The position numbers and the translations under genes were made by a program. Positions 1-8,418 of a DNA stretch of 41,393 bases are shown here, one piece after another. Position 1 is the stretch's first letter. Each line of letters starts with the position of its first letter. The DNA is taken from NCBI GenBank assembly GCA_020445565.1, contig JAGRGI010000028.1, positions 1 to 41,393 on the forward strand, written 5' to 3'. The notes under the pieces are model-generated. The model was not told where the DNA came from. It saw only the letters and a program-made list of their open reading frames with translations, and made no database searches. The stretch comes from Chromatiales bacterium. Lineage in GTDB: Bacteria; Pseudomonadota; Gammaproteobacteria; JAGRCI01.

Positions 1-1
1 A

Positions 2-637
2 CAACTGACCGAGTTCCTGGCCGAGAACGGCACACGGGTGCGTTACCTGCATTCCGACGTCGATACCGTCGAGCGGGTCGAGATCATCCGCGATCTGCGC
101 CTCGGCGAATTCTACGTCCTGGTCGGCATCAACCTGCTGCGCGAGGGCCTGGACATGCCCGAGGTCTCGCTGGTGGCCATCCTGGACGCCGACAAGGAGG
201 GCTTCCTGCGTTCAGACCGCTCTTTGATACAGACCATCGGGCGAGCGGCGAGAAATCTGCAGGGCAAGGCAATTTTGTATGCCGACCGGGTTACCGGTTC
301 CATGCAGAGGGCCATCGACGAGACCGAGCGGCGGCGTACCAGGCAGATTGCCTACAATGAAGCTCATGACATTACCCCCAAAGGGGTGGAAAAAGCGGTG
401 CAGGACATCATGGAGGCGGGCTATCCGGGGGCGCCGCGCAGTGCCCGTCGCTATGCGCGCGCCGCCGAGGAAGAGGCTCAGTACGCGCGCATGACTCCGG
501 CGCAATTGGCGAAAAAAATTAACCAGCTAGAAAAGGAGATGTACCAGCACGCCAAGGATCTGGAATTCGAGGCCGCGGCCGCGGTGCGGGATCAGATCCG
601 CCAGATCCGGGAGAACCATTTCGAGGGGGCGATTTAG
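2..637 (+). CDS. uvrB: Excinuclease ABC subunit B, C-terminal part (5' end outside window)
   Basis: This is the C-terminal third of UvrB, the helicase-like damage-verifying subunit of the UvrABC nucleotide excision repair complex. The reading frame is open from the first bases, so the start lies upstream of the window. Visible landmarks are the end of helicase domain 2, with a motif V region ([17 protein letters not shown]) and motif VI (QTIGRAARN), then the linker [13 protein letters not shown], and a C-terminal UVR domain ([20 protein letters not shown]) that contacts UvrC. The end at GAI is near the normal UvrB end, so the C-terminus looks complete. Identification rests on the near-invariant motif VI and UVR segments and is very secure. 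Confidence 0.97.
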   Translation, partial: QLTEFLAENGTRVRYLHSDVDTVERVEIIRDLRLGEFYVLVGINLLREGLDMPEVSLVAILDADKEGFLRSDRSLIQTIGRAARNLQGKAILYADRVTGSMQRAIDETERRRTRQIAYNEAHDITPKGVEKAVQDIMEAGYPGAPRSARRYARAAEEEAQYARMTPAQLAKKINQLEKEMYQHAKDLEFEAAAAVRDQIRQIRENHFEGAI

Positions 638-655
638 CCCTCGGAGGCGATAACA

Positions 656-1102
656 ATGAAAAAACCAGTTTGTCTGGCCCTGTTCGGGCTTCTAGTTGCC
701 CTCCCGGCCTTCGGCGAGGAAACACCGGCAGTCGATGTGTTCGAGGAATACCTGGAGTTCGCCGAATACCAGGGAGGGAATATCCTGCCCGAGCAAATTC
801 CCGCAGCGGAATGGGACAAATTCTTTGTTGTCGATACCCGCCGGCCGGAGGACTATGCCCGCGACCATATCCCCGGCGCGGTCAACATCGAATGGCGCAA
901 GCTGGTGTCCAGGCGCGATGAGATCCCTCAGGAGCAACCCGTCATCGTTTACTGCAATACGGGCAGTCTGTCCGCCCAGGGGGCCTTCGCCTTGAAGGTG
1001 TTGGGCTACGAGAACGTCAAGATCCTTACGGGCGGTTATGATCAGTTCAAGGCCAAGGGTGGTTTGCGGGCCTATGAAAGAGTCGGCAGCCCGACATTTT
1101 GA
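656..1102 (+). CDS. Secreted single-domain rhodanese-like protein
   Basis: A 148-residue protein with an N-terminal signal peptide (about residues 1-20, ending ALPAFGEE) followed by one rhodanese domain. The domain shows the typical FVVDTRRPEDYARDHIPGA strand-helix start and the active-site loop YCNTGSLS with the catalytic cysteine, then the GG-YDQF end. Rhodaneses carry sulfane sulfur as a cysteine persulfide; the leader places this one in the periplasm. The start is supported by a GGAGG-like sequence just upstream. It sits 18 bases after uvrB on the same strand but probably has no functional link with it. The active-site loop does not identify the sulfur donor or acceptor. Confidence 0.88.
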   Translation: MKKPVCLALFGLLVALPAFGEETPAVDVFEEYLEFAEYQGGNILPEQIPAAEWDKFFVVDTRRPEDYARDHIPGAVNIEWRKLVSRRDEIPQEQPVIVYCNTGSLSAQGAFALKVLGYENVKILTGGYDQFKAKGGLRAYERVGSPTF

Positions 1103-1460
1103 GAAATTTTTTCATACAGTGGCATGCAAACCCGAAAAGCCATCGGCAGCATAATCAGGCTTGCTTCTGAGCGGCCTGCTCCGTGCGGTCGCTCGGTCTG
1201 ATTGCCAAGGGCCGCACGACACCCCGAATGCGCCTTGCGCGTTAAGGCAATCGGGCCTACCATTATTCGCGCATCGCATTCCCCTGCTGGTTCGAAGTAT
1301 CAGGGAGGCGGGGCGAAACGGTAATGATAAAGATCTGTAACAAAGCCGTCGCCCAGGGGTGGATACAATCCACACTCGACCGTGGAATTCGCCTTCCGTG
1401 TGGCCTACGTCACAGCATGTCGGCGAAGTCCGTCGCACTATTGATCCGGAAATTGGCTAT

Positions 1461-1470
1461 CTAACGTTAG
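1461..1470. promoter_or_regulatory. Perfect 10-base palindrome upstream of a small ORF
   Basis: CTAACGTTAG reads identically on both strands and lies about 25 bases before the candidate small membrane protein start at 1496. Its position would suit an operator, but 10-base palindromes also occur by chance. Confidence 0.25.
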
Positions 1471-1495
1471 CGATTCCGTTGAGGGGATCAAAACA

Positions 1496-1663
1496 ATGAT
1501 CATTTCGCGAAAGACGATTCGGCAGATTGCTGTATCGGTACTGCTGTTCGCTGTTACGCTCGTCTATCTTTGGCTTTCTCCCTTGTTTCCGTCGGGGTAT
1601 TCGGAGCAAGCGGCAACCGATGCCCCACCCGGCCTTTCTCACGAGGTTGGCATTTTACGCTGA
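1496..1663 (+). CDS. Candidate small membrane protein, 55 residues
   Basis: An ATG preceded at a good distance by GAGGGG opens a 55-codon frame ending in TGA. The predicted product starts MIISRKTIRQIAVSVLLF, that is, a positively charged N-terminus followed by one hydrophobic stretch of about 20 residues (IAVSVLLFAVTLVYLWL) and a short polar tail. This fits a single-pass inner-membrane peptide or an uncleaved signal anchor. I do not recognise a family. Support comes from the ribosome binding site and the charge/hydrophobicity layout only; it may be a chance ORF. Confidence 0.4.
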   Translation: MIISRKTIRQIAVSVLLFAVTLVYLWLSPLFPSGYSEQAATDAPPGLSHEVGILR

Positions 1664-1690
1664 CTTCGCATTTTATCCGGGGGCCCACCA

Positions 1691-2374
1691 TCAAAAGCGT
1701 GTCTGTCCATTCATGGCGATCTGTTGAAAGACATAGCCATGAAGGGCCAGCACGTCGTTAGGGTCGACGATCTGAAACTGAACGCCCACTCTGTATAGTG
1801 TGAGTTCGCTTAGGTCCTCATCCAGCACCCTGACATTGCGTATGACGGAAGGTGCCTTCAATTTCTTGGGTACACCGCCAATACGGATGTCCAAGGACAT
1901 CAGCAACAGGTCGTTAGGCTCGCCCAACGGCTTATCGCATTCCACCAGAGCCCCGGTGGCGCTGATGTCTTTGATGACTCCGGACTTCGGCGCTTTGTCA
2001 GCCTTCGGGTTGGTATTCAGCACGCTGGTGGGCAGATTCACTGCAACCCGCAGGGAATTGCGCGCTCTGGCGACTTCGATCTCGCTGGGGTACTTCAGGT
2101 GCAGATAGGGGTATGGCTGAGTATTGGTCTTCAGCACGGTGGTGGTGAAGGCGTAGATATCGCTCCCGGACAGGGTGCGTACATTGAATACCTGCCCTTC
2201 GCGAACGATCATCACCTTGCCGCCGATGGTGGGGGTGGTAATGATCAGGCTGCGACCTTCCATGAAACCGATCAGACGCGAGTTGAAACGCCCTTTTTCC
2301 AGGGCGGTGGGAATCTGCAGGTGCAGGGTGTCCCCCACACGCAGCAGGATCGGTTCGTGGTGCAGTTGGTCCAT
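1691..2374 (-). CDS. PilZ-domain c-di-GMP binding protein (YcgR-like)
   Basis: A 227-residue cytosolic protein with the two-part layout of YcgR-type effectors: an N-terminal beta-rich domain (about 1-98) and a C-terminal PilZ domain (about 100-220). The c-di-GMP motifs are present: RNSLR, giving RxxxR at 105-109, and DISATG at 136-141, matching D/NxSxxG. Such proteins bind c-di-GMP and act on flagellar motors, pili or exopolysaccharide machinery. No flagellar or pilus gene lies in the window, so the output is unknown. It is transcribed in the same direction as the P-loop NTPase upstream (gap about 70 bases) and may be read with it. Confidence 0.9.
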   Translation of the reverse strand: MDQLHHEPILLRVGDTLHLQIPTALEKGRFNSRLIGFMEGRSLIITTPTIGGKVMIVREGQVFNVRTLSGSDIYAFTTTVLKTNTQPYPYLHLKYPSEIEVARARNSLRVAVNLPTSVLNTNPKADKAPKSGVIKDISATGALVECDKPLGEPNDLLLMSLDIRIGGVPKKLKAPSVIRNVRVLDEDLSELTLYRVGVQFQIVDPNDVLALHGYVFQQIAMNGQTRF

Positions 2375-2444
2375 GGCGCGTTGAAATGGCCCGGTTGATC
2401 GTTTTCTATGGCGGTTCTTCGGCAGATGTGAATTTTTATTGAGG

Positions 2445-3455
2445 TCATTCCAGGCGGTCGAGCAGGAACTGTCGGAGTTCTTTGCGGTGGCTGCTGTCGA
2501 CCAGATTCAGCGCGGGTATCTGCGCCAGCCGTTCGATCAAGGCCACCCCTGCGTCAGTACTGGCGGCAATGCCAGCCACCAGGTCCGGTGGTTTGCCGAA
2601 GGCGTTCTGTACCCCGACGACTGAATACGGGTCCGATGCGCACAGCACCATGGCGCGTACATGGGGAGAGAGAATTTCGATGGCCGCGGCCCCGTTGTAA
2701 GGTTCCAGAGGCGAGGCGCCGGCCTCCGCTACCAACACATCCCCGCCTTCCTCACTGATGCGGCACAACAGGTGTTGCATGCGGGCGCGAAAGTCGCCCT
2801 CGGGATGGACTGTGGACGGCAATCCGGCATCGACGAAGTCGTAGATTCGATCGGCCCCCGCATCCTCCATGCTCTGGATGTCGCGGTAGCGCCCGGCCCC
2901 GGTGAACTTGGCACCGATCACCGCCAGGCCCATTTCTTTCAGGGTGCGTATGATCACCCGTGCAGAAGTGGTTTTGCCGGCGGACATGGAACTGCCGACC
3001 AGCAGGACAGTGGGCATGTCGAAATCGCGCATCGGACATTGAGGGACGAACGCGCTCATGGTGAGTTTGCGTCCGCCGCGATTGAGGTGGCCCCGGTAGG
3101 TCAGGGATAAGGGGCTGGGATAGTTGACGTGCCTCGAACGGGCACGGCCGATGAGCCCGGCGGCGGTCATCATTTCCATGCGCATATCCGCCTCCACAGC
3201 CTGCCAGTCCCCGGTAATGCCCAGGGTGGCGAAACGAAAACCCAACGCGCCGACCACCTGATCGCCGACTTGCGGCGCAAGCAGGCGTCCGCTGGGCAGT
3301 TCCAACATGGCGCCAGCGACCGGCTCGCGGTCTATGGTGCCGAGCACATAGTCGCCGGTTTCCCATTCATCGCGGTCCAGGGCCTGAATCCGGTAGGGGA
3401 CCTTTTCCAGGTCTGCGATGCGTGTCAGGGATGCGAAAAAGGTCTTTTCGCCCAT
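2445..3455 (-). CDS. P-loop NTPase of unknown function
   Basis: A 336-residue protein. The N-terminal 145 residues are not recognised; the C-terminal part is a P-loop NTPase with Walker A GSSMSAGKTT at 154-163, followed by a segment (LKEMGLAVIGAKFTGAGR) reminiscent of MobB, dethiobiotin synthetase and other SIMIBI-class enzymes. The later VLVAEAGASPLEP could hold the Walker B equivalent. I chose the third in-frame start (MGEKTFF) because GGAGG lies exactly six bases before it; starts at 3470 (GTG) and 3461 (ATG) are possible. It follows the M20 peptidase stop closely, and the order flavin reductase, peptidase, NTPase suggests one operon. Function is unassigned. Confidence 0.75.
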   Translation of the reverse strand: MGEKTFFASLTRIADLEKVPYRIQALDRDEWETGDYVLGTIDREPVAGAMLELPSGRLLAPQVGDQVVGALGFRFATLGITGDWQAVEADMRMEMMTAAGLIGRARSRHVNYPSPLSLTYRGHLNRGGRKLTMSAFVPQCPMRDFDMPTVLLVGSSMSAGKTTSARVIIRTLKEMGLAVIGAKFTGAGRYRDIQSMEDAGADRIYDFVDAGLPSTVHPEGDFRARMQHLLCRISEEGGDVLVAEAGASPLEPYNGAAAIEILSPHVRAMVLCASDPYSVVGVQNAFGKPPDLVAGIAASTDAGVALIERLAQIPALNLVDSSHRKELRQFLLDRLE

Positions 3456-3478
3456 TGCCATCCTCCGCACGAATTGGA

Positions 3479-4645
3479 TTACGTGTCTTCGACCGGCGCT
3501 ATCAACAGGAGTGTAAGCAAAGCACCGCGTTCTGCCAGGCTGGCCGGCACGATCGCCTCGTTGGCGGCATGGGCGCCTTCACCCACCGCGCCCAGTCCGT
3601 CCAGGGTAGCGGTGTAAAGGCTGGTGGTATTGCCGTCGGAACCGCCACCGGCAACGGCCTGATTCAATTCGATACCGAGTTGCCTGCCCAACGCTTTGGC
3701 TTGCAGCCATAACGCCTGGTTGCGCTCGGTTCGTTCCAGGGGCGGGCGACGGATCGCTCCGCTGACGTGCACGCTGACGCCGGGTGTGTGTGGTGTCAGC
3801 TCCCGTATGGCGGCACTGACGCGTTCGGCATGGTCGCGATTCGGTACCCGCACATCGATTTCCGCCTCTGCAAAGGGAGCAATGACGTTGGCCTGCATCC
3901 CGCCGGAAATCCGGCCGACGTTCACGGATACGCCGAGTTCCCGGTCATTCAGCGCAAACAGTTCCCGTACCTGGTGCGCGAGTTCCAGGATGGCGCTGGC
4001 GCCGGCCTCCGGGTTGAGGCCCGCATGGGCCGCTTTGCCTTCAATTTGGACCCGAAACCCGCCTACGCCTTTACGGGCCGTTTTCAGGTGTCCCTGCGGT
4101 CCCAGGGAAGGTTCCATGACCAAGGCCCGCCTGGCGTGTCGGGCGAGATGGCGTATAGGCCGGGTCGATTCCGGGCTGCCGATTTCTTCGTCGGAGTTGA
4201 TGAAGACGACGGGGCTACAGGGCGGTTGGAGTCCCAGCTCCTTGATGGCCCGCAGTGCGTACAGGGTGATCACCAAGCCGGCCTTCATATCATAGCTGCC
4301 TGGGCCGCTGAAACGTTCGCCGCTGTCGCTGATCGGCATGTTTTTCAGCGTGCCCTGGGGCCAGACGGTATCGCTGTGGCCCAGGAGGAGCTGGTAGGGG
4401 CAGGTTCGCCGCGAACGCTGGGGCCGGGCCAACAAGTGGCCGCCCGTCTCTTTGCCTGGCAGATAGCGTACCCGATAGTCCAGCTCCACCAGTTCCTCCG
4501 CCAATCGTGCTTGAACCGTCTGCTGCGCAATGGGCACATGCGACGGTGATTCGGCCTCCACCAGGCGCCGCAGCAAGGTCAGCATAGCCGGCAGGCGCTG
4601 CCCGAACCATGTCTTGATTTGCGCTGTCTGTTGCGGGGACGTCAA
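3479..4645 (-). CDS. M20-family metallopeptidase (carboxypeptidase G2-like)
   Basis: A 388-residue zinc hydrolase of the M20 peptidase/deacylase family. Expected metal and catalytic residues are visible: LLGHSDTVWP (zinc His 90), GPGSYDMKAGL (bridging Asp 119), NSDEEIGS (general base/metal Glu at 153-154), and GEGAHAANE near the C-terminus. The dimerisation lid domain lies between, with the usual GxAAHAG-type segment (GKAAHAGLNPEAG). The frame is open far upstream, but those codons lie inside the flavin reductase gene in another frame. The likely start is the TTG overlapping the upstream TGA (TTGA), with AAGGA nine bases before it. Substrate unknown; an amidohydrolase acting on an N-acyl amino acid or peptide is the family expectation. 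Confidence 0.88.
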   Translation of the reverse strand: MTSPQQTAQIKTWFGQRLPAMLTLLRRLVEAESPSHVPIAQQTVQARLAEELVELDYRVRYLPGKETGGHLLARPQRSRRTCPYQLLLGHSDTVWPQGTLKNMPISDSGERFSGPGSYDMKAGLVITLYALRAIKELGLQPPCSPVVFINSDEEIGSPESTRPIRHLARHARRALVMEPSLGPQGHLKTARKGVGGFRVQIEGKAAHAGLNPEAGASAILELAHQVRELFALNDRELGVSVNVGRISGGMQANVIAPFAEAEIDVRVPNRDHAERVSAAIRELTPHTPGVSVHVSGAIRRPPLERTERNQALWLQAKALGRQLGIELNQAVAGGGSDGNTTSLYTATLDGLGAVGEGAHAANEAIVPASLAERGALLTLLLIAPVEDT

Positions 4646-5232
4646 CGCTTGAAGTCCTTGGGAAAGGGGAAGGGAAAGCTTTCGCGTATCTCCGCGTAGC
4701 GCCCCGGATAGAGGTACGCGAGCAGGGGAACGCCGGGCTCGCCCGTGGGTGTTTCTTTCAGAATGTCCTGGTGGGCGTGAGCGGCGACGATGCGGCCGAT
4801 AATCACGCTGTTGGGTCCGAGGCGATCGATGACCCGGTCCAGTTCGCATTCCAGGTAAAGGTAGGCGTCCTTCACCAGTTCGCCGTCCACCCGTTGGGCG
4901 GGGAAGGTGGCGAGATTGGCCAGGGCCGGTTTGTGGTCGTCGCAACGCGGGCTGGCCGCCAGGCTCGCCAGCATGACCTGGTTCGGGCGAGGGTAGCTGA
5001 CGGTGAACTGGGCATTTCTTCGTACGTTCTTGTACGTGCCATGCTCCGGAGAGCAGACGAAGCCGAAGTGGTCCTCCCAGGAAAAGGGTATAGCCAGATG
5101 CTTGGGGGCCAGGTCTATGGCGCCGTCCAGCTCCCGCGTGCCGACGATGGTGAGCGGAAATACACTGTAGAAGCGCTCCCAAATCGCCTCTCCGGGATGC
5201 AGGCTAAGGACGTTCTCGGGCAGTTTCGCCAT
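4642..5232 (-). CDS. Flavin reductase-like FMN-binding protein
   Basis: A 196-residue protein of the flavin reductase-like split-barrel family (DIM6/NTAB type). Typical features are the N-terminal FPLTIVGTRELDG strand, a CSPEHGTYKNVRRNAQFTV segment in which NxxxxxFTVS is characteristic, and ECELDRVIDRLGPNSVIIG followed by an H-rich strand. It should bind FMN and either reduce flavin or act as a small flavoprotein oxidoreductase. The start was set at MAKLPEN, which has CGGAGG six bases upstream, rather than at 5313. The downstream M20 peptidase gene overlaps its stop codon, so the two are probably translationally coupled. Confidence 0.85.
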   Translation of the reverse strand: MAKLPENVLSLHPGEAIWERFYSVFPLTIVGTRELDGAIDLAPKHLAIPFSWEDHFGFVCSPEHGTYKNVRRNAQFTVSYPRPNQVMLASLAASPRCDDHKPALANLATFPAQRVDGELVKDAYLYLECELDRVIDRLGPNSVIIGRIVAAHAHQDILKETPTGEPGVPLLAYLYPGRYAEIRESFPFPFPKDFKR

Positions 5233-5431
5233 GGGTTGCCTCCGCTCCGTTGCGCTCTCTTGAAGGGTAACGCGCCCGCCAGAACGCCGCCAGAAAACAC
5301 CGCATACACCCAACTCAGGTCAATTGGACGCTTCACGGGTGCACGATACTGTGGTTGATTGCAACGCAGGGTGCGGCGACAGAAGGGCTGATTCCCGGCT
5401 AGAATCTCGAAGTTTTACCGGGAGGATCTCT

Positions 5432-5875
5432 ATGAAAGTGACCCATTACATGACCAGCAAGCTGGTAACTGCCCGGCCGGCGGACGGTATCCGCCAGGCC
5501 TTTTTCCGTATGCGATCCGAAGGCGTGCGCCACCTGCCGGTGGTGGACGAGTCCGGCAAGCTGGTGGGCATCATCAGCGACCGGGATCTGCGCCGGCCCG
5601 ATTGGGTGGACGAGGCGCCGGACCTTTCCCATATCTATAACCTGGATGACAGCATGGAGGTGCGCGACCTGATGACCAGTCAGGTCCATGTGGTGCATAC
5701 CTATGACAAGATTCGCAAGGCGGTGAAGATCCTGCTGGAACATCGCTTCGGTGCGGTTCCGGTGCTCGACAAAGATGGCTCGCTGGTCGGCATGCTGTCG
5801 GCGGTAGATCTGCTCGGTGCCCTGGAGGAGTTGCTGGAGAACGACCACGGCAAGGGTCACAAACACCGCCATTAA
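5432..5875 (+). CDS. Tandem CBS-domain protein
   Basis: A 147-residue soluble protein consisting essentially of two CBS domains (about 5-55 and 77-137), each showing the usual pattern: a DLM/HYMTS start, a GVRHLPVVDESGKLVGIISDR core in the first, and a FGAVPVLDKDGSLVGMLS core in the second. CBS pairs bind adenosine nucleotides and regulate partner proteins. The C-terminal tail is histidine-rich (HGKGHKHRH), which could bind metal. The start at 5432 has GGAGG at the right distance. It lies 30 bases before modC in the same direction, so both may share a transcript. The partner is unknown. Confidence 0.88.
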   Translation: MKVTHYMTSKLVTARPADGIRQAFFRMRSEGVRHLPVVDESGKLVGIISDRDLRRPDWVDEAPDLSHIYNLDDSMEVRDLMTSQVHVVHTYDKIRKAVKILLEHRFGAVPVLDKDGSLVGMLSAVDLLGALEELLENDHGKGHKHRH

Positions 5876-5905
5876 GTCCGCATTGAGCGGCTCCCGGCAC
5901 TATCC

Positions 5906-6982
5906 ATGAGCGATGAACTGCAATTTCGCTTTGTTCACCGGCGCGGCCTGTTTTCGCTGGAGGTCGAGGGACGTTTCGGCGCCAATGCTGTCAACGGCCT
6001 GTATGGTCCTTCGGGGTCGGGCAAGACGACATTACTTCGTTGCCTTGCCGGTCTGGAACCGCAGGTGCGCGGCGAAGTGCGTTTCAATGGCGATGTTTGG
6101 CAGGACGAGGCGGGTTGCTTCGTGCCGCCTCATCGTCGTCAGGTGGCCATGGTCTTTCAGCAGGGTGCCCTGTTTGCGCACCTGGATGTCAGAGGAAACC
6201 TCGAATACGGTCTGAAACGTACGCCCGTGGCTGAGCGCAGATTGGGATTCGACGAGGTGGTCGATGCCTTGGGATTGGGCCACCTGCTGGCGAGAGGCAC
6301 GCCGCGACTTTCGGGCGGCGAGGTGCAGAGAGTGGCCATTGGTCGCGCCTTGCTTGCCAGCCCGCGCCTGTTGCTCCTGGATGAACCCGTTGCAGCGCTG
6401 GACCGGCGCAGCAAACAGGAAATCTTTCCTTATCTGCGTGAGCTGTTCCGCGCCTTCCATCTGCCCGTGGTGTATGTGACCCACGATATGCAGGAGCTCA
6501 GTCGTTTTGCCTCCCGGCTCACCCTGATGGAGGCCGGAAAAATCATTGTTCAGGGTGAGATCCATGAACTCCTGGCCCGTCTGGATCTGCCCATCGCCGG
6601 CGAAGAGAGCGCCGGTGCGCTGATCGATGGCGAGGTGGCAGGCTACGACAGCCGCTACCTGCTCAATGAAATCCGATTTTCTGGCGGGGTGTTATGGGCA
6701 GCGGGGGAGGATCGCGGCAAAGGCACCCAGGTGCGCCTGCGCATTCGTGCCAGGGATGTGAGTCTGGCCTTGCATCGCAGCGAAGATTCCAGCGTTCAGA
6801 ATATTGTTGCCGCTGAGGTGGCGGCGCTTGCGCGTCTGGCCAACGGTCGGACCCTGGTGCGGCTGGTGGTGGGAGACACCGCCCTGCTGTCCCGTATTAC
6901 CTGGCGGGCTCAGGATGAACTGCGTCTGGAGCCGGGGAAGCGGGTTTTTGCTGAGATCAAGAGCGTCGCTTTGCACGTCTGA
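5906..6982 (+). CDS. modC: Molybdate ABC transporter ATP-binding protein
   Basis: A 358-residue ABC ATPase with Walker A GPSGSGKTT (34-42), Q-loop region VFQQ, signature LSGGEVQR (135-142), Walker B LLLLDEP (155-161) and a switch histidine in VYVTHDMQEL. After residue about 240 comes a C-terminal domain with two repeated beta segments (VRLRIRARDVSLAL; LRLEPGKRVFAEIKSVALHV) typical of the Mop/TOBE molybdate-binding domain of ModC. It would power molybdate uptake with ModA and ModB. Neither partner is present nearby; the gene upstream is a CBS protein and a strong terminator follows. modC is assigned from the domain order and length; another oxyanion transporter ATPase is possible. Confidence 0.85.
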   Translation: MSDELQFRFVHRRGLFSLEVEGRFGANAVNGLYGPSGSGKTTLLRCLAGLEPQVRGEVRFNGDVWQDEAGCFVPPHRRQVAMVFQQGALFAHLDVRGNLEYGLKRTPVAERRLGFDEVVDALGLGHLLARGTPRLSGGEVQRVAIGRALLASPRLLLLDEPVAALDRRSKQEIFPYLRELFRAFHLPVVYVTHDMQELSRFASRLTLMEAGKIIVQGEIHELLARLDLPIAGEESAGALIDGEVAGYDSRYLLNEIRFSGGVLWAAGEDRGKGTQVRLRIRARDVSLALHRSEDSSVQNIVAAEVAALARLANGRTLVRLVVGDTALLSRITWRAQDELRLEPGKRVFAEIKSVALHV

Positions 6983-6994
6983 GCGGCGAGCGTA

Positions 6995-7028
6995 AAAAAC
7001 CCGCGTTACTGGAGCAACGCGGGTTTTT
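6995..7028. terminator. Strong bidirectional Rho-independent terminator
   Basis: A 13-base perfect stem (6995-7007 with 7016-7028) surrounds an 8-base loop. The GC core ACCCGCGTT/AACGCGGGT is flanked by A5 on the left and T5 on the right, so it should end transcription both of modC and of the convergent DUF2892 gene. Confidence 0.92.
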
Positions 7029-7050
7029 GGTTCGGTCGGCGGACGATGAT

Positions 7051-7275
7051 TCAGGAGCCGAATGCGGGGCCGGTCTTCTTGCCCATCATTTTCAGGATGG
7101 AAGCCAAAGGGCAGAATCCGGTGAAGGCCGACTGAAACAGGTTGAGGCCAACAAAGCCGGTCAGCCACAGCCAGTTGGGTTCGGTCAGGTCGGCAACAGG
7201 ATAGGCCGCATATAGGCCGACGCTGAGCATGACCATGAAACCACCCATAGCAAGAACCACGCGTTCGATCGACAT
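7051..7275 (-). CDS. DUF2892 (YgaP-type) small inner-membrane protein
   Basis: A 74-residue protein with two hydrophobic segments (about 5-24 and 33-55) and the [19 protein letters not shown] ending that marks the DUF2892 family, which is also the membrane part of YgaP. In YgaP this part is fused to a rhodanese domain; here it stands alone, although a separate rhodanese lies at 656-1102. The conserved cysteine in GFCP is present. The start has GAGG eight bases upstream. The function of stand-alone members is unknown. Confidence 0.85.
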   Translation of the reverse strand: MSIERVVLAMGGFMVMLSVGLYAAYPVADLTEPNWLWLTGFVGLNLFQSAFTGFCPLASILKMMGKKTGPAFGS

Positions 7276-7336
7276 TGCATTACCTCTGTAGCGATAAGTT
7301 TGATCTATGCAAGTATAATGTCGTAATTCCTCCAGA

Positions 7337-8206
7337 TCAATTCCGTAGCTGGCGTGGAGTTCGGGTGAAAAGTGTCAGTACGCCAGCGATCGCAATCAAC
7401 AGGGCGCCGAGAAAGAAGGTCGTCGCCGGTATCTCATCCCAGAACAGGTAGCCGTAGGTCGCGCCGAAAACCACCGAGAAGTAGGTAAACGGACTGATTC
7501 GGCCTGAGGGGGCAATCGCATAGCCGCGGGTGAGAAACAACTGGCCGGAGGTCCCCAGGATGCCGATGGCGATGAGCCAACCCCATTGCGATGGGGTCGG
7601 TTGTTGCCAGGCCCAGGTCAGCGGGACCGCCGAGACCAGGACGCCGATGGTAGAGAACCAGAACACCACGCGAAGATTCGGTTCCGTGCGTCCAAGCCGC
7701 CTGACCGTGCTTTTGGCTACCGCTGCCAGCGCCCCGCCGGCCAGGCCGACAAGTGCCACCGGGTTCAGTTCGCCCTCGGGAAGCAACACGAAATAAACCC
7801 CTGCGAACCCCAGCATCACCGCCAAAACGGTTGCCGGTCGAAGCGCCTCGCTCAGCCACAGCCAGGCAATCAGCGGCATGAACAGGGGAGTGGTCATCTT
7901 CAGGAGCATACCGTCGGCCAAGTGCAGGTGGGCCAGGGCATAGAAAAAACAATACATTGCCCCCAGTCCGGCGAGTCCGCGCAGAAGATGCAGGCGCGGG
8001 ACGGCGGTTTTCAGTTCCGCCACGCCTGCGTGCAGCAGGAACGGCACGAGTACCAGCAGCCCGAACAGGTTGCGCAGGAAAACCGTCATTTCATTCGGCA
8101 TGCCACTGATTGCGACCGTCTTTACCGTTGCCCCCATGGAGGCGAACAGGAACTCAGAGGCGACGATCATCAGAGCGCCGAGTGCAAGGTTTTGGCGGTA
8201 GATCAC
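7337..8206 (-). CDS. EamA/DMT-family transporter
   Basis: A 289-residue integral membrane protein of the drug/metabolite transporter superfamily, with about ten hydrophobic helices in two EamA repeats: the first starts near [19 protein letters not shown], the second near [17 protein letters not shown]. Both halves end with a proline/glycine-rich helix pair typical of the family. The open frame extends to 8467, but the extra N-terminal residues are not membrane-like and run into the divergent arsR start, so the GTG at 8206 is taken as start; the ribosome binding site is weak. Substrate unknown. It is divergent from the arsenic operon, so a role in arsenic handling is conceivable but not shown. 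Confidence 0.82.
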   Translation of the reverse strand: MIYRQNLALGALMIVASEFLFASMGATVKTVAISGMPNEMTVFLRNLFGLLVLVPFLLHAGVAELKTAVPRLHLLRGLAGLGAMYCFFYALAHLHLADGMLLKMTTPLFMPLIAWLWLSEALRPATVLAVMLGFAGVYFVLLPEGELNPVALVGLAGGALAAVAKSTVRRLGRTEPNLRVVFWFSTIGVLVSAVPLTWAWQQPTPSQWGWLIAIGILGTSGQLFLTRGYAIAPSGRISPFTYFSVVFGATYGYLFWDEIPATTFFLGALLIAIAGVLTLFTRTPRQLRN

Positions 8207-8389
8207 GTGGCTGTGGCTGGAGAAACGGGGGAGGGCAAAGCATATCGCGTGGCAGCCCGCGCCGCGAGCAGCGTGATCTGTAAGCGCCTCAAGTGAGAGC
8301 GAAATTTGCCTGGGCTTGTCATTCCGGCGCCCTATGCATCGATTCGCACCCTGGTCCGACGCCGTGCCGCGTAAGAAATATGTCATTAT

Positions 8390-8418
8390 GAGTATATAGC
8401 GAATGGCGTATATTACTC
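8390..8418. promoter_or_regulatory. Imperfect inverted repeat, candidate ArsR operator
   Basis: GAGTATATAGCG (8390-8401) and CGTATATTACTC (8407-8418) form an AT-rich inverted repeat if a one-base offset is allowed. It contains a TATATA that could act as a -10 element and it covers the first possible arsR start at 8403. Location and composition suit an ArsR-family operator; no experiment or matrix match is claimed. Confidence 0.45.

Larger units (their letters stand above)
1103..1690. other. Intergenic region of about 590 bases
   Basis: No conserved protein was recognised. It contains a possible stem at 1182-1188 paired with 1212-1218, a perfect 10-base palindrome at 1461-1470, and a short open frame at 1496-1663 listed separately. 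The surrounding genes, rhodanese (+) and PilZ (-), are convergent here, so a terminator is expected, but no clear stem followed by a T-run is visible. Confidence 0.5.

Noticed and set aside
1285-1310. GGTTCGAA resembling a tRNA T-loop
   Set aside because: No acceptor, D or anticodon arms can be built around it.
4646-5182. N-terminal extension of the M20 peptidase frame
   Set aside because: The frame stays open, but the residues are Arg/His/Gly-rich shadow of the flavin reductase gene; the TTG overlapping that gene's stop is the sensible start.
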